This document shows positions 36,028 to 45,550 of a stretch of 64,000 bases of DNA, one piece after another; position 1 is the stretch's first letter; each line of letters starts with the position of its first letter. The notes beneath the pieces are model-generated. The model saw only the letters and a program-made list of their open reading frames with translations, had not been told where the DNA came from and did not search any database. The translations under genes and the position numbers were made by a program. Source of the stretch: CAWGYQ01 sp963817395 (GTDB taxonomy: Bacteria > Acidobacteriota > Vicinamibacteria > Vicinamibacterales > CAVPJW01); the NCBI GenBank assembly GCA_963817395.1, contig CAWFOC010000003.1:744001-808000 (forward strand), in the 5' to 3' direction.

Positions 36028-36214
36028 CTCGAGCCGGCCTCGATGCAGCCGGCACCACCCTAACGGATTCGCCGGCCGATCAGAACGCCGGATGACGGTT
36101 TGGAAACGTCAGCGTGCGCGTCTTCGAGCGCGCTTGGCGCGTTTGGTCAGCCGATGGCTCGGGTTCGACCGATCCGAATCGGGCGCTGATGATTGCCGAC
36201 AGAGGGGAAGTGCG

Positions 36215-38512
36215 ATGGGTGCGATGGGCGAGTGTTGCCGCAAAGGCCTCTCCTGGGTAACAGGAATCCCCATTGCGCTCCATCTTCTGGCGGGGGCTGC
36301 TCCCCTTCACGCACAAACCGTCCCCACGCAAATGCTCGCGGCTGGACGGCTTCCCGAGGAATCGCCCACACCGACGATCGACGGGCGCGTCGACGAGGCC
36401 ATCTGGCAGACGGTCGAGCCCTATACGACATTCACGCAGCAGGATCCCAATGAAGGCGAGCCGGCGTCCGAGCGCACCGAGGTCCGTGTGCTGCTGGACC
36501 GACGGACGCTCTATATCGGCATCATCTGTTTCGATCGATCGCCGGATCAGATCGTGGTGTCGGAGAGCCGCCGCGATTCCGATTTGAACGAGACCGATTC
36601 GGTCCAGGTTCTGCTCGACACCTTCAACGACAATCAGAACGCCTTCATCTTCGGCACCAATCCCGTGGGTATCGAGTACGACGGCCAGGTGGCCGGCGAG
36701 GGTCAGACCGGCAGCTTTCAGAACCGATCCGGGGTGGGTGGCTCCCAGCGAGGTCAGTTGAGCGGCTTCAACGGCAACTGGGACGGCGACTGGCGCGTGC
36801 GGGCGCTCATCACGGAACGCGGGTGGGAAACCGAGATGGCGATCCCGCTGAAGACGCTGCGCTTCAACAGCGGCACCGACCGGACCTGGGGCTTCAACGT
36901 GATGCGGAACATCCGCCGCAAGAACGAGCAGGTGTTCCTCTCGCCGATCGAACGCGGCTACTCGATTCACCGTGTATCGCAGGCAGCGACGCTCGGCGGG
37001 CTCGACCTCCCGCCGCGTCGCGACATCAAAGCCATTCCGTACGCTGCCGCCAAGTTCAACAACGACTTTCTCCGGCCCAGTGGCGATCAGCTCGATCGCG
37101 AAGGCGATATCGGCATCGACGTCAAGTGGGGTGTGCGGCCGAACCTGACCGCCGACTTCACGGTGAACACCGATTTCGCACAGGTCGAAGCCGACGAAGA
37201 ACAGGTCAACCTGACGCGCTTCGAGCTGTTCTTCCCCGAGAAGCGCTCGTTTTTTCTCGAGAACGCCAGCATCTTCCAGTTCGGTGCGCCTCAACAGATC
37301 GATCTGTTCTTCTCGCGCCGGATCGGGTTGTCTCCGACGGGTCTACCCATCGACATCCTGGGTGGCGGACGGCTGAGCGGGAAGGTGGGCCAGTACAACG
37401 TCGGCATCCTCAACATGCAGACGGGTAAGGCGGAGAACGATCTGACTGGCGCGCTGGTTGCCCCGAGCAACAACTTTACGGTCGCCCGCGTGCAGCGCGA
37501 GGTCGGACGCTCGAACTTCGGCGCCATCTTCGTGAATCGCCTCGGCACGGGCAGCGCTGCGGAACCCGACGACTACAACCGCGCGTACGGCCTCGACGCG
37601 GCCCTGCAGCTGTCGAGCAACGGAAAATTGTTCGCGTTCATGGCGCGATCGGATTCACCAGGCGCCCGCGGCTCAGACTACGCGGGGCGCATCATCTACG
37701 GATACGCGAATCCGCTGTTCAACTGGAACCTTGGCTATTCGCAGGTCGGCGAGGATTTCAACGCCGAGGTCGGGTTCGTGCCGCGCCAGGGCTATCGAAG
37801 ACCGGAGGCGCGGGCGTTTCTGACCTACCAGCCGAAGAAGTATCCCTGGATTCGACGTTTCTCCCCCCACGTCAACGGCAGTGCCTTCTACGATTTCGAT
37901 GGCAACGTGCAGACGTCGCAGGCGCACCTTCATTTCTTCGAGATTCAGCCAACGCGTGGCGGCCGCTTCGGCTATCGGTGGGACTACGCGCAGGACCGGC
38001 CGCTCCTGCCGTTCCGTGTCTATCGCGGACCGGATGGGAGAGAAGTGATCATTCCACCGGGGCTCTACAGCTGGGGCCAGTGGACGGGTGAGTACCTGGG
38101 GGATCCGAGCGCGCCGCTCTACTTCAACGTCTTTCACACCTGGGGCGATTTCTACGACGGCGACTACTGGAAGGTGGACACGCTCGTAGGGGCGCGCATC
38201 GGCGCCAAGCTGATCACCGAAACCGGCTACACGCACGAAGACATCGAGCTGCCCGAGGGGGCGTTCACGACGACGCTCGTCCCGGTGAAGGTGAGCTATT
38301 CCTTCACGCCCCTCGCGAGCCTGCAGGCGCTGGTGCAGTACAACAGCCAGGCGATCGTCGTGTCGTCCAACATCCGGCTGGCGCTTCTCAATCGCAGCGG
38401 TACGGGCCTGTTCGTCGTCTACAACGATCGGCGCGACACGTCCACCTTCTCGCGCGAAGAGCTGTTGGGACGGTCCTTCATCATCAAGTACACGCGCCTG
38501 TTCGATTTCTGA
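36215..38512 (+). CDS. DUF5916 protein with N-terminal CBM9-like domain, likely outer-membrane barrel
   Basis: 765 residues from ATG at 36215, which has GAGGGGAAG upstream and opens into a signal peptide (IPIALHLLAGAAPLHAQ). Residues about 45-225 match a carbohydrate-binding family 9 sandwich (TIDGRVDEAIWQTVEPYTTF, GWETEMAIPLKTLRF). The rest is DUF5916-like: VNTDFAQVEADEEQVNLTRF and FFPEKRSFFLENASIFQFG are hallmark blocks, followed by many alternating aromatic strands ending FIIKYTRLFDF. Probably an outer-membrane beta-barrel. The exact ligand is unknown. A longer frame from 36092 is Arg-rich and unlikely to be translated. Confidence 0.85.
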   Translation: MGAMGECCRKGLSWVTGIPIALHLLAGAAPLHAQTVPTQMLAAGRLPEESPTPTIDGRVDEAIWQTVEPYTTFTQQDPNEGEPASERTEVRVLLDRRTLYIGIICFDRSPDQIVVSESRRDSDLNETDSVQVLLDTFNDNQNAFIFGTNPVGIEYDGQVAGEGQTGSFQNRSGVGGSQRGQLSGFNGNWDGDWRVRALITERGWETEMAIPLKTLRFNSGTDRTWGFNVMRNIRRKNEQVFLSPIERGYSIHRVSQAATLGGLDLPPRRDIKAIPYAAAKFNNDFLRPSGDQLDREGDIGIDVKWGVRPNLTADFTVNTDFAQVEADEEQVNLTRFELFFPEKRSFFLENASIFQFGAPQQIDLFFSRRIGLSPTGLPIDILGGGRLSGKVGQYNVGILNMQTGKAENDLTGALVAPSNNFTVARVQREVGRSNFGAIFVNRLGTGSAAEPDDYNRAYGLDAALQLSSNGKLFAFMARSDSPGARGSDYAGRIIYGYANPLFNWNLGYSQVGEDFNAEVGFVPRQGYRRPEARAFLTYQPKKYPWIRRFSPHVNGSAFYDFDGNVQTSQAHLHFFEIQPTRGGRFGYRWDYAQDRPLLPFRVYRGPDGREVIIPPGLYSWGQWTGEYLGDPSAPLYFNVFHTWGDFYDGDYWKVDTLVGARIGAKLITETGYTHEDIELPEGAFTTTLVPVKVSYSFTPLASLQALVQYNSQAIVVSSNIRLALLNRSGTGLFVVYNDRRDTSTFSREELLGRSFIIKYTRLFDF

Positions 38513-38524
38513 GGCCGCCCGTCT

Positions 38525-39463
38525 TCAAACGCTCTGCGCGACTGGCTCGATCACGATTTCCGGCAACAGCCGCTCGACATCCGCGCGGGCGAGGCAGCCT
38601 GTCTCCTCGCGCAATACCTTGGCGGCGCCGCACGCGGCGGCCAGGCGTAGCGTTTCGATCCGTTCGAGGCCTCGTTTCATACCGACGGCGAGACCGCCCA
38701 CCAGGCAGTCTCCTGCGCCGACGTCGTTCTTCACGGACTGCGGTGGGACCGAAACCTTGTAGGCCGCGCCATCCCAGCAGGCCACGAGGCCGTCACGTCC
38801 CAGCGAGATGACGACGAGTCGCACGCCGCCCGCCGCGAGCGTGCGCGCGGCGGTCAACGCTTCGTCGACGCTCCGAATCGGCTGTCCCACCAGGTCTGCG
38901 GCCTCCACTCGATTCGGCTTGACGGCGTAGGGGTGCGCCTCGAGCCCGAGGCGAAGCCGCACACCGCTGGCATCGAGGATGACTGGTGTCGGCGAGCCGC
39001 CGATTGCCGCGGCCAGCGACCCGTACAGCCCGTCAGGGGCCCCGCGCGGAAGGCTCCCCGACAGCACAGCCACCCGGCTCTCGAGCGCGCACGACAGAAA
39101 CAGGTCGCGGAACATCGTCACCGAGTCGTCGTCGATGAGAGGGCCCTCCTCGAGCAGCTCGGTGGTCTGGCCGGACTGGTCTCGCACGGCCAGGCAGGTG
39201 CGCAGCTCACAGGCCGTCGGAATCGGATGGAATTCCACACCGCGCTGGCGGAGGTAGCGGTCGAACATGTCGGCCTGTCCGGGCCCGACGATGCCGATCA
39301 GGCGCACGGGCTCGCCGAGCGCCGCGATGGTTCCGGCCACGTGCAGGCCCTTGCCGCCCGGCCAGAGCCGCACCTGATTCAGCCTCACGACGCCGCCCGC
39401 GCTCAGATCGCCGGTCTCTGCCAGCTTGTCGATCGCCGTGTTGAATCCGCCAACCGTAATCAC
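38525..39463 (-). CDS. PfkB-family sugar-phosphate kinase (1-phosphofructokinase / tagatose-6-phosphate kinase type)
   Basis: 312 residues from a GTG at 39463, supported by GGAGG five bases upstream and a GTGA overlap with the preceding kinase gene. N-terminal TVGGFNTAIDKL and LWPGGKGLHVAG fit the LacC/FruK branch. The catalytic loop reads NDVGAGDCLVGGLAVG: Cys replaces the usual Ser after the base Asp, as in several LacC-like enzymes. Phosphorylates a keto-hexose phosphate. With the AgaS-like isomerase nearby, tagatose-6-phosphate is a reasonable guess; no aldolase is present. Confidence 0.83.
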   Translation of the reverse strand: MITVGGFNTAIDKLAETGDLSAGGVVRLNQVRLWPGGKGLHVAGTIAALGEPVRLIGIVGPGQADMFDRYLRQRGVEFHPIPTACELRTCLAVRDQSGQTTELLEEGPLIDDDSVTMFRDLFLSCALESRVAVLSGSLPRGAPDGLYGSLAAAIGGSPTPVILDASGVRLRLGLEAHPYAVKPNRVEAADLVGQPIRSVDEALTAARTLAAGGVRLVVISLGRDGLVACWDGAAYKVSVPPQSVKNDVGAGDCLVGGLAVGMKRGLERIETLRLAAACGAAKVLREETGCLARADVERLLPEIVIEPVAQSV

Positions 39464-40390
39464 GAAGACCTCCAGATCAATTCTTGCACTTCGTCGAGCG
39501 TGGGCTGACCGGGTGTGCCGCCGGGACGGCGAGTGGAGAGCGCTCCGCACGCGGCGGCCATGCGCAGACACTCGTCGAGCGGTCGCCGCTCGAGCCAGCC
39601 GTACAGGAAGCCGGCGTTGAACGAATCGCCGGCGCCCGTCGTCTCGACGCTGGACACGCTGTAGGCGGCACGTCGCACCAGACGGCCGCTGTCGAGAGCC
39701 GCGCACCCGGCAGCGCCGAGCTTGGCCACGGTGAGCGTCCGCCCGTTTTGGAGCGATTGGAGCGCGACGAAATGGATCGGCTTCCCCGGTAATCGCGCCC
39801 AGCTCGATCTCGTTAGGAAAGAACAGGTCCACTTCCTCGAGCGTCTGGAGCAGATCGCGATTCCACGTCTCGGCCGGGTCGAAGCCAGGATCGAGCGACG
39901 TCGTCAGGCCGGCACGACGTGCGCGTGCAAACACGCTCCTGACGTCGGGCCGCAGCCCCCGCTGCAGAAAATACGACGAGATATGAACGTGTGAGAATCC
40001 CTCGAATGCCTGCGTGCTGACGTCCGAGCCCCGGAGAGCGATGATGGAACCGGGATACGTGAGGAGCGCGCGATCCTGTCTGTCGGTGATCGAGACCGTG
40101 ACGCCGGTCTTGAGCGACGGGTCGCGAATCACACGGCTGACATCGACGCCTTCCTCCTCCAAGGCGTCGGTGCATGCCCGGCCCCACAGATCGGTGCCGA
40201 CCTTGCCCAGAAACGCCACCCTGGCCCCGAGGCGGGCGAGGCCCACCGCGCAGATTGCCGACGCGCTGCCGAGCGTGGAGAGAAAGTCGTCGACCAGCAC
40301 CTCTTTTCCGGGAACCGGAAAGGCGTGGTACCCGCTCAGGACGAGATCTGGATTGAGCTCGCCAACGACAAGGACAGTGAGGGGATTCAC
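39460..40390 (-). CDS. PfkB-family carbohydrate kinase, ribokinase-like, with a frameshift
   Basis: About 309 residues when joined. Starts VLVVGELNPDLVLSGYHAFP; carries LGSASAICAVGLARLGARVAF and TSLDPGFDPAETWNRDL. One extra T near 39773 shifts the frame after GEADPF; the family continues LQSLQNGRTLTVAKLGAAG and ends with the anion-hole/base motif VETTGAGDSFNAGFLYGW. Last codons overlap the second kinase. The sugar is unknown. It follows the SIS isomerase gene by two bases, so the three form one operon. Confidence 0.82.
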
Positions 40391-40392
40391 GA

Positions 40393-41667
40393 TCAGGACT
40401 GACCCGGGTGGTGAATCCGAAACGGCTTGACCACACGGGTGATGACGCCGGCTGGCGAGGGAGAATCAGGCGAGAGGCCGAACCTGAGGCACGCGAAGAA
40501 TCCGAGCAGTTGTCCGGTCAGCACGTCGAGAAACACGAGATCGCCGTCGTCCAGATCGCCGGCGACGTCGACGGCCACATTCGGACGTCGGCGAATCAGG
40601 TGCCCCGGAATCTCCGTCCCGACGATCACCATCGAATGTCCGAGCCCTTTGTCGATGAGCTCGTCGAGCAGGTCGATCTCGTAGGCGCGCGTGAGCGGAT
40701 CGGACGACAGGAACGCCACTACCAGGGTGTCGGGATGAATCGCCGACATCGGCCCGTGTCGCACGCCCAGATAGGTTTCGGCCAGGGTCCTGACGCGTCC
40801 GGCCGTCATCTCGAGCATTTTCAGCGCGGCCTCTCGGGCCCCGGCTGCGCGATCGCCACTCCCGAGAAACACTGCTGAGGAGAATGCCGACGCCGCCACG
40901 TCGGCGATTCGGTCGCTGTCGTTGACGAGCAGGTGTCGCGCCGAGCGCGCGAGGCGCGCGGCGCATCGGTCGTAGTCGGACCATCGATCGGGATAGGCGA
41001 GCGCGCGACTCGCCAAGAGCAGATTGGTGAAGCTGCTGGTCATCACGAGGCTCTTGTCGCAGGTCGCCTCGTCGAGGACGACGGTCAGCACGCGGGGAAT
41101 GCCTTGATAGCTCGTGGCGAGGCGGCCCTCGGCGCAGCAGGTGAAGATGAGATGGCGGGCCGTTGGCCGCTCTTCGAGGAGCCGATCGATCACGGCGGCG
41201 CTCTCGGGACTGTTGCCGGAGCGCGCGATCGACACCACCAGGAGCACCTCGGCAGACGGCAGCAGATGCGCTCCGTCCGTAAGCAGGCTGCCGCCGGCTA
41301 TGGCCGCGACCGGGATGCCGATCGAGCGCTCCAGCGTCGCGCGCGAGCACTCACCCACGTAGAGCGAGCTGCCAGACCCGGTGAACACCACCGCGCCGTG
41401 CCGGCCGCGATCGACGGGCGGGGTCAGCCCGATCAATCGATTTCTCGCGGGCGCCAACCGCTCCACCGTTCCCATCCAGGTCGCCGGCTGCTGGCAGATC
41501 TCGCGAAGTGTGTGCCGGTATCCGCGCGTGCGCTGCTCGGTGACGGGCTCGTTCAGGAGCGCCCCGAGCGCGCGCGAGCGAGATGCCAGCGAGGCGAGCC
41601 ATTCGTCGGAAGCGCTGTCAGAACTGGCGGAGCGGTGAGGATCGTCGTTGTTCTGGCGGTCGGTCAT
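40393..41667 (-). CDS. SIS-domain sugar-phosphate isomerase/deaminase, AgaS-like
   Basis: 424 residues with two SIS domains: the first around VVFTGSGSSLYVGECSRATLE and VSIARSGNSPESAAVIDRL, the second around VFLGSGDRAAGAREAALKM and TLAETYLGVRHGPMSAI. This resembles AgaS, the tagatose-6-phosphate ketose/aldose isomerase or galactosamine-6-phosphate deaminase. Downstream PfkB kinases fit an amino-sugar or galactose-derivative route. Start taken as MTDRQN; an in-frame ATG two codons upstream is possible. Confidence 0.85.
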   Translation of the reverse strand: MTDRQNNDDPHRSASSDSASDEWLASLASRSRALGALLNEPVTEQRTRGYRHTLREICQQPATWMGTVERLAPARNRLIGLTPPVDRGRHGAVVFTGSGSSLYVGECSRATLERSIGIPVAAIAGGSLLTDGAHLLPSAEVLLVVSIARSGNSPESAAVIDRLLEERPTARHLIFTCCAEGRLATSYQGIPRVLTVVLDEATCDKSLVMTSSFTNLLLASRALAYPDRWSDYDRCAARLARSARHLLVNDSDRIADVAASAFSSAVFLGSGDRAAGAREAALKMLEMTAGRVRTLAETYLGVRHGPMSAIHPDTLVVAFLSSDPLTRAYEIDLLDELIDKGLGHSMVIVGTEIPGHLIRRRPNVAVDVAGDLDDGDLVFLDVLTGQLLGFFACLRFGLSPDSPSPAGVITRVVKPFRIHHPGQS

Positions 41668-41731
41668 CAACATCCTCGACAGTCAACTCTCCCTTGCCAG
41701 TGCGACGATATCGCATCGTTCGTGGGGCCGC

Positions 41732-43040
41732 TCAACCGCGGCCGACGAGCTCTCTGGTGAAGAGCTCGCGAAGGCGCGCAGCCACCAGCCGCTCCTCGCC
41801 GTCTTCGAGGCACCGCGTGCGGACCGTGTCGCCGTCATAAATTACTGGTGGGGTGCCTTGCCTCAACCGCGATTTCACTTCATCGACGCTGAAGGGCATC
41901 ACTCGTTCGTCCCATGTGAGATGGACATCCACGTAGTCGGCGGTATTGGACACCGCTTCGGCCGTCAAACCGGCAATGCCCTTCAGTTCCCCGGCGATGT
42001 ACTCCGCTTTGCGCGCCCAGTCTACCAACTGAGCGTGGTGATCGAGCTCCAGATACCGGTCCATCGCGACGAGAAGTCCGATCACCTCTTCCTTGCCCAC
42101 CTTCATGCCGCGGCCAAGATTGGCGTTGGGGAACGCATTCAACGCGGCGGCATCGATCAGATCCTTCCTGCCGGCGAGAATGCCGGTGGACTGCGGGCCG
42201 CGGAAAGCCTTGCCTCCGCTAAAGACCACGAGGTCGGCGCCGAGTCCGAAGTATTTCGTCAGGTTTTCATGAGGAGGAATGTCGGATGCCGGATCGATGA
42301 GCACCGGCACGCCAACCTGCCGGCCGATAGCGATCAAGTCGGTGGGCAACAACGCGCCTGGCGGCGGCGGATGAGCCTCTGATTTCGGACGTGGCGGGCC
42401 GAACTCGATCTGGTGCTCGACGGCGGAGATGGCGGCAATCATCGCGGTCCGTTCGCCAAGCGCGCCGAGGAGCTGGTCGCGCGTGTCAATTTCGACAATC
42501 GTCATGCCGGCAGCACGGTACGCGCGGTCGTAGTCAAAGCGGTGAATGGTGGGGATCAGGCACTCGCGCCGCGGCCACGTGGGGTGGGGGAGCGCATCGG
42601 CCTTCGCTGCGTCCATGCCGGTGAGGCAGGCCGCGGCCCCGAGCACCATCGCCGAAAAGCCGCCGGCCGTGATGAGCGCCGCTTCCGCGCCCAGCATGCC
42701 AGCGATCCTCGTATTGGCCGCCTGCAGCAGATCGTTCATGTCGACGAAGAACTCGTTCGCCTCGGCCATTGCCCGCGTGACCTCTGGCGGCATGCGCGAC
42801 CCGCTCAGCCTCGAGATGTGCTCGTGAGCGGGCAGATGCGGCCTCACGCCCAGCATCCGTGTATAGATGTTGTCGCGGTACCCGTGCGGCCAGCGCCTCG
42901 AGATCGGGCGGCGAGGACGAGCGAACAGAAACGGGTGATGAAGCCCCGGCATTTTGCGCCGCGCCGGCATTCCTGTTCAGGCCCAAAGCGGCCAGCACTC
43001 CGGCTGCGGTGCCACGCTCGAAGAACTGACGCCGATCCAT
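41732..43040 (-). CDS. Tat-exported SelA-like PLP-dependent enzyme, with a frameshift
   Basis: About 436 residues when joined. ATG at 43040 has GGAGAGG upstream and begins MDRRQFFERGTAAGVLAALG, a twin-arginine signal. After PPDLEALA one net extra base near 42898 shifts the frame; the family continues GYRDNIYTRMLGVRPHLP. The fold-type I core has ALITAGGFSAMVLGAAACLTG, PVLIDPASDIPPHENL and the PLP lysine in VVFSGGKAFRGPQSTG. Similar to selenocysteine synthase-like and D-glucosaminate-6-phosphate ammonia-lyase-like proteins. An exported PLP enzyme is unusual. It reads in line with the SIS gene 64 bp away. Confidence 0.82.
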
Positions 43041-43256
43041 TCGGTCCTCTCCTCTGTTCGAGGGGCGGCCTGCATGCTAGAGAGACAAGCAGGCGAAGTC
43101 AAAGCCATACACGCTTGCCCGCCCCGGGCGACCCGTGGCCGCGAGCTCTCGAAGTCCGGTAGACTGCATGCGCGGCCATGACCGGCTATCGCGCGGCAGA
43201 GCTGATTTCCGGCGGAACGGAGCCGGTGCGCGCAGGCAGCGCATCGCACTGAACCG

Positions 43257-44159
43257 ATGGTCAAACTCGTCAGCCGAATCGATCCGAAAGCGAGAGCGCG
43301 TACGGGCCTTCTCGTCATGGTGTCCGCTGGGCTGCCGCTGATTTCCTGCGACAAGGCCGGCAGTCGGCCGAGCCCGGCTCCCAGATCGTCAGCGTCTCCT
43401 GTGGCCGGCGTCCGGGTCGTCAATGTCTTCCCGCACGATCCCGCCGCCTTTACCCAGGGACTCATCTTTCACGAAGGCTTTCTGTTCGAGAGCACGGGGC
43501 TCCACGGCCGCTCGACGCTCAGGAAAGTGCGCCTGGAGACGGGCGAGGTCATGCGACAGCACAATCTGCCGTCGAAGCACTTCGGAGAAGGTCTGGCTTA
43601 CTGGAAGAGCCAGCTCGTGCAGCTCACCTGGCAGTCGAATCTGGGCGTCGTGTACGACCTCGATTCCTTCGATCTTCTGCGAACGTTCACGTACCGCGGC
43701 GAAGGATGGGGACTGGCGAGCCACGATCGGGGCCTGATCATGAGTGATGGCACATCGCGTCTTCGCTTTCTGGATTCCGAGACGTTCGTCGAAAAGGGCG
43801 GAGTTGACGTCCTGGACGGCAGTCTTCAGGTAAGTCTGTTGAACGAGCTGGAGATGGTTCGTGGCGAGCTGTACGCGAACATCTGGCAGACCGATACGAT
43901 CGCCCGCATCGATCCGGCTTCGGGCCGGGTGAACGGGTGGATCGATCTGACGTCGCTGCTTTCTCCCGCCGAACGCGAGTCGGCCGATGTGCTGAACGGC
44001 ATCGCGTGGGACTCGGAAACCGATCGTCTGTTCGTCACCGGCAAACTCTGGCCCAAACTGTTCGAGATCGCACTCGTGCCGCGTTCGGCAGATGGCACAG
44101 CGCCGCCCATCAGGACGGCCGCACGAAGACTCGCGCGCCGTGTCGAGGACGGACTGTGA
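43257..44159 (+). CDS. Glutaminyl-peptide cyclotransferase, plant/bacterial beta-propeller type, lipoprotein
   Basis: 300 residues. Lipoprotein signal VMVSAGLPLISC. Glu_cyclase_2 motifs: VFPHDPAAFTQGLIF, FESTGLHGRSTLRKV, LTWQSNLGVVYD, GEGWGLASHDRGLIMSDGTS, LNELEMVRGELYANIW and DVLNGIAWDSETDRLFVTGKLWPKLFE (split blocks of the propeller). Cyclises N-terminal Gln to pyroglutamate on exported proteins. The stop overlaps the next gene by four bases (GTGA). Confidence 0.88.
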   Translation: MVKLVSRIDPKARARTGLLVMVSAGLPLISCDKAGSRPSPAPRSSASPVAGVRVVNVFPHDPAAFTQGLIFHEGFLFESTGLHGRSTLRKVRLETGEVMRQHNLPSKHFGEGLAYWKSQLVQLTWQSNLGVVYDLDSFDLLRTFTYRGEGWGLASHDRGLIMSDGTSRLRFLDSETFVEKGGVDVLDGSLQVSLLNELEMVRGELYANIWQTDTIARIDPASGRVNGWIDLTSLLSPAERESADVLNGIAWDSETDRLFVTGKLWPKLFEIALVPRSADGTAPPIRTAARRLARRVEDGL

Positions 44160-45040
44160 AGAGGTTCGGTGGTCACAGCATGGTGGCGCCGCTGTGTCGG
44201 GTCATCGTGAAGCGGCCCTTGGAGGCCTTCGGGAGCCACGAGCAGATCGACAGCCAGTGGAAAGCGCTTGGCTATACGGCGCCTCCTGACCTCGGTGCGG
44301 CCCGCCGCGAGCACGACGCACTGGTCGGCGTGCTGGAGCGCGAGAACGTTGAGGTGCTGACCTTGCCCGCCGACGCGCGTACCGGGCTCGACTCCCTCTA
44401 CACGCACGATCCGGGGCTGATCACCGACGAGGGGATGATTGTCTTCCAGACCGGCAAGCTGGCACGTCGCGGGGAAGGTCCGGCGCTCGCCGCTGCCCTC
44501 GTTTCATGGGGCGTCCCGGTCTTGGGTACGCTGGATGGTGATGCCACGGCGGAGGGCGGCGACCTCGTGTGGCTCGACAACGAAACCTTGCTGGCCGGCC
44601 GGGGGTTCCGTACGAATGCCTCCGGGATCGCACGGCTTCGCCAGTTGCTCTCGCCGCTGGGCGTTCGCATCATGGAAGTGCCACTGCCGTACGGCGATGG
44701 CCCTGATGAATGCCTGCACCTCATGTCGTTCATCAGCTTGCTGGACGACGACCTTGCCGTTGTTTCGCGATCGCTGATCCCGATACCGCTCTTCGAATAC
44801 CTTACCGCACGGGGTATCGAGCTCATCGACATTCCCGTGAACGAGTACCGGACCCAGGCATGCAACGTGCTCGCCGTGGCCCCGCGGCGTGTTGTGATGC
44901 TGGCAGGCAATCCGGTGACGCGTGCCCGGCTCGAAGCCGTTGGCTGCGAGGTGACCGAGATTATCGGCGAGGAGATCTCGTTGAAGGGGGCCGGCGGTCC
45001 GACGTGTCTGACGCGGCCGGTCTGGCGCTCTGAACTCTGA
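44156..45040 (+). CDS. Amidinotransferase-fold hydrolase (dimethylargininase/DDAH-like)
   Basis: 294 residues from a GTG overlapping the previous stop; an ATG at 44180 is a later option. Blocks typical of the family: YTHDPGLITDEG, VFQTGKLARRGEGPAL, TAEGGDLVWLDNETLLAGRG, DECLHLMSFISLLDDD (catalytic His region) and the C-terminal nucleophile in LKGAGGPTCLTRP. Hydrolyses an arginine derivative, probably to citrulline and an amine. Arginine deiminase is longer and differs. Coupled translation with the glutaminyl cyclase is likely. Confidence 0.82.
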   Translation: MKRFGGHSMVAPLCRVIVKRPLEAFGSHEQIDSQWKALGYTAPPDLGAARREHDALVGVLERENVEVLTLPADARTGLDSLYTHDPGLITDEGMIVFQTGKLARRGEGPALAAALVSWGVPVLGTLDGDATAEGGDLVWLDNETLLAGRGFRTNASGIARLRQLLSPLGVRIMEVPLPYGDGPDECLHLMSFISLLDDDLAVVSRSLIPIPLFEYLTARGIELIDIPVNEYRTQACNVLAVAPRRVVMLAGNPVTRARLEAVGCEVTEIIGEEISLKGAGGPTCLTRPVWRSEL

Positions 45041-45047
45041 GCCGAAC

Positions 45048-45545
45048 ATGACGCCGGTCACCGTCGATCGGCTGATATGTTTCATGGCAGCCGCGCACGC
45101 CGGGGTGTTTCAGTCAGATCAGGTTGCGGCCCAGCGCGAAGAGCTGTCGCTCTCCCGCGAGGCGATGGTCGAGCTCCTTCGCACCGCCAAGGTGATTCGC
45201 AGTCGACGGCTTGGTCGCGGGACCACCAATCCCTGGCGTCTCACGCTCAGCGATGGCCGGGTCACGCACGACGCCGTGTTCCAGTCCGTCGACGAGCACA
45301 AGATCGAACAGGAAATGAGCGACGGCCGCACCGAACTGAACTTCGTGGATTCCTATCGCGACAACATCGCGGCGTTCAGGCTCGCCGAGCTACTCGGCCT
45401 CGGCGAGATGATGCCCGTCATCGTCGAGCGCACCTGGAGTCGCGCCGAGGGCGCGCTCAGCTGGTGGATCGACGACGCGATGGAGGAAGGCGACGGGCAG
45501 CGGGAATGTTTGCCGAGCCGGCGACATTCTTCCGAAGTAGTCTAG
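45048..45545 (+). CDS. Conserved-looking protein, probably C-terminally truncated
   Basis: 165 residues, starting seven bases after the amidinotransferase-fold gene. Contains VELLRTAKVIRSRRLGRGTT, WRLTLSDGRVTHDAVFQSVD, ELNFVDSYRDNIAAFRLAEL and PVIVERTWSRAEGALSWWID. I recall longer Acidobacteriota proteins with these blocks followed by a kinase-like half, but after WWIDDAMEE no frame continues it, and the tail turns into low-similarity codons ending at 45545. Function unknown; probably a remnant. Confidence 0.55.
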   Translation: MTPVTVDRLICFMAAAHAGVFQSDQVAAQREELSLSREAMVELLRTAKVIRSRRLGRGTTNPWRLTLSDGRVTHDAVFQSVDEHKIEQEMSDGRTELNFVDSYRDNIAAFRLAELLGLGEMMPVIVERTWSRAEGALSWWIDDAMEEGDGQRECLPSRRHSSEVV

Positions 45546-45550
45546 AAAGT

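Noticed and set aside
38525..40390. A single 621-residue fused double sugar kinase
   Set aside because: The join is through an out-of-frame stretch with no kinase similarity; the C-terminal motif of the first kinase (TTGAGDSFNAG) is in another frame and ends with its own stop.
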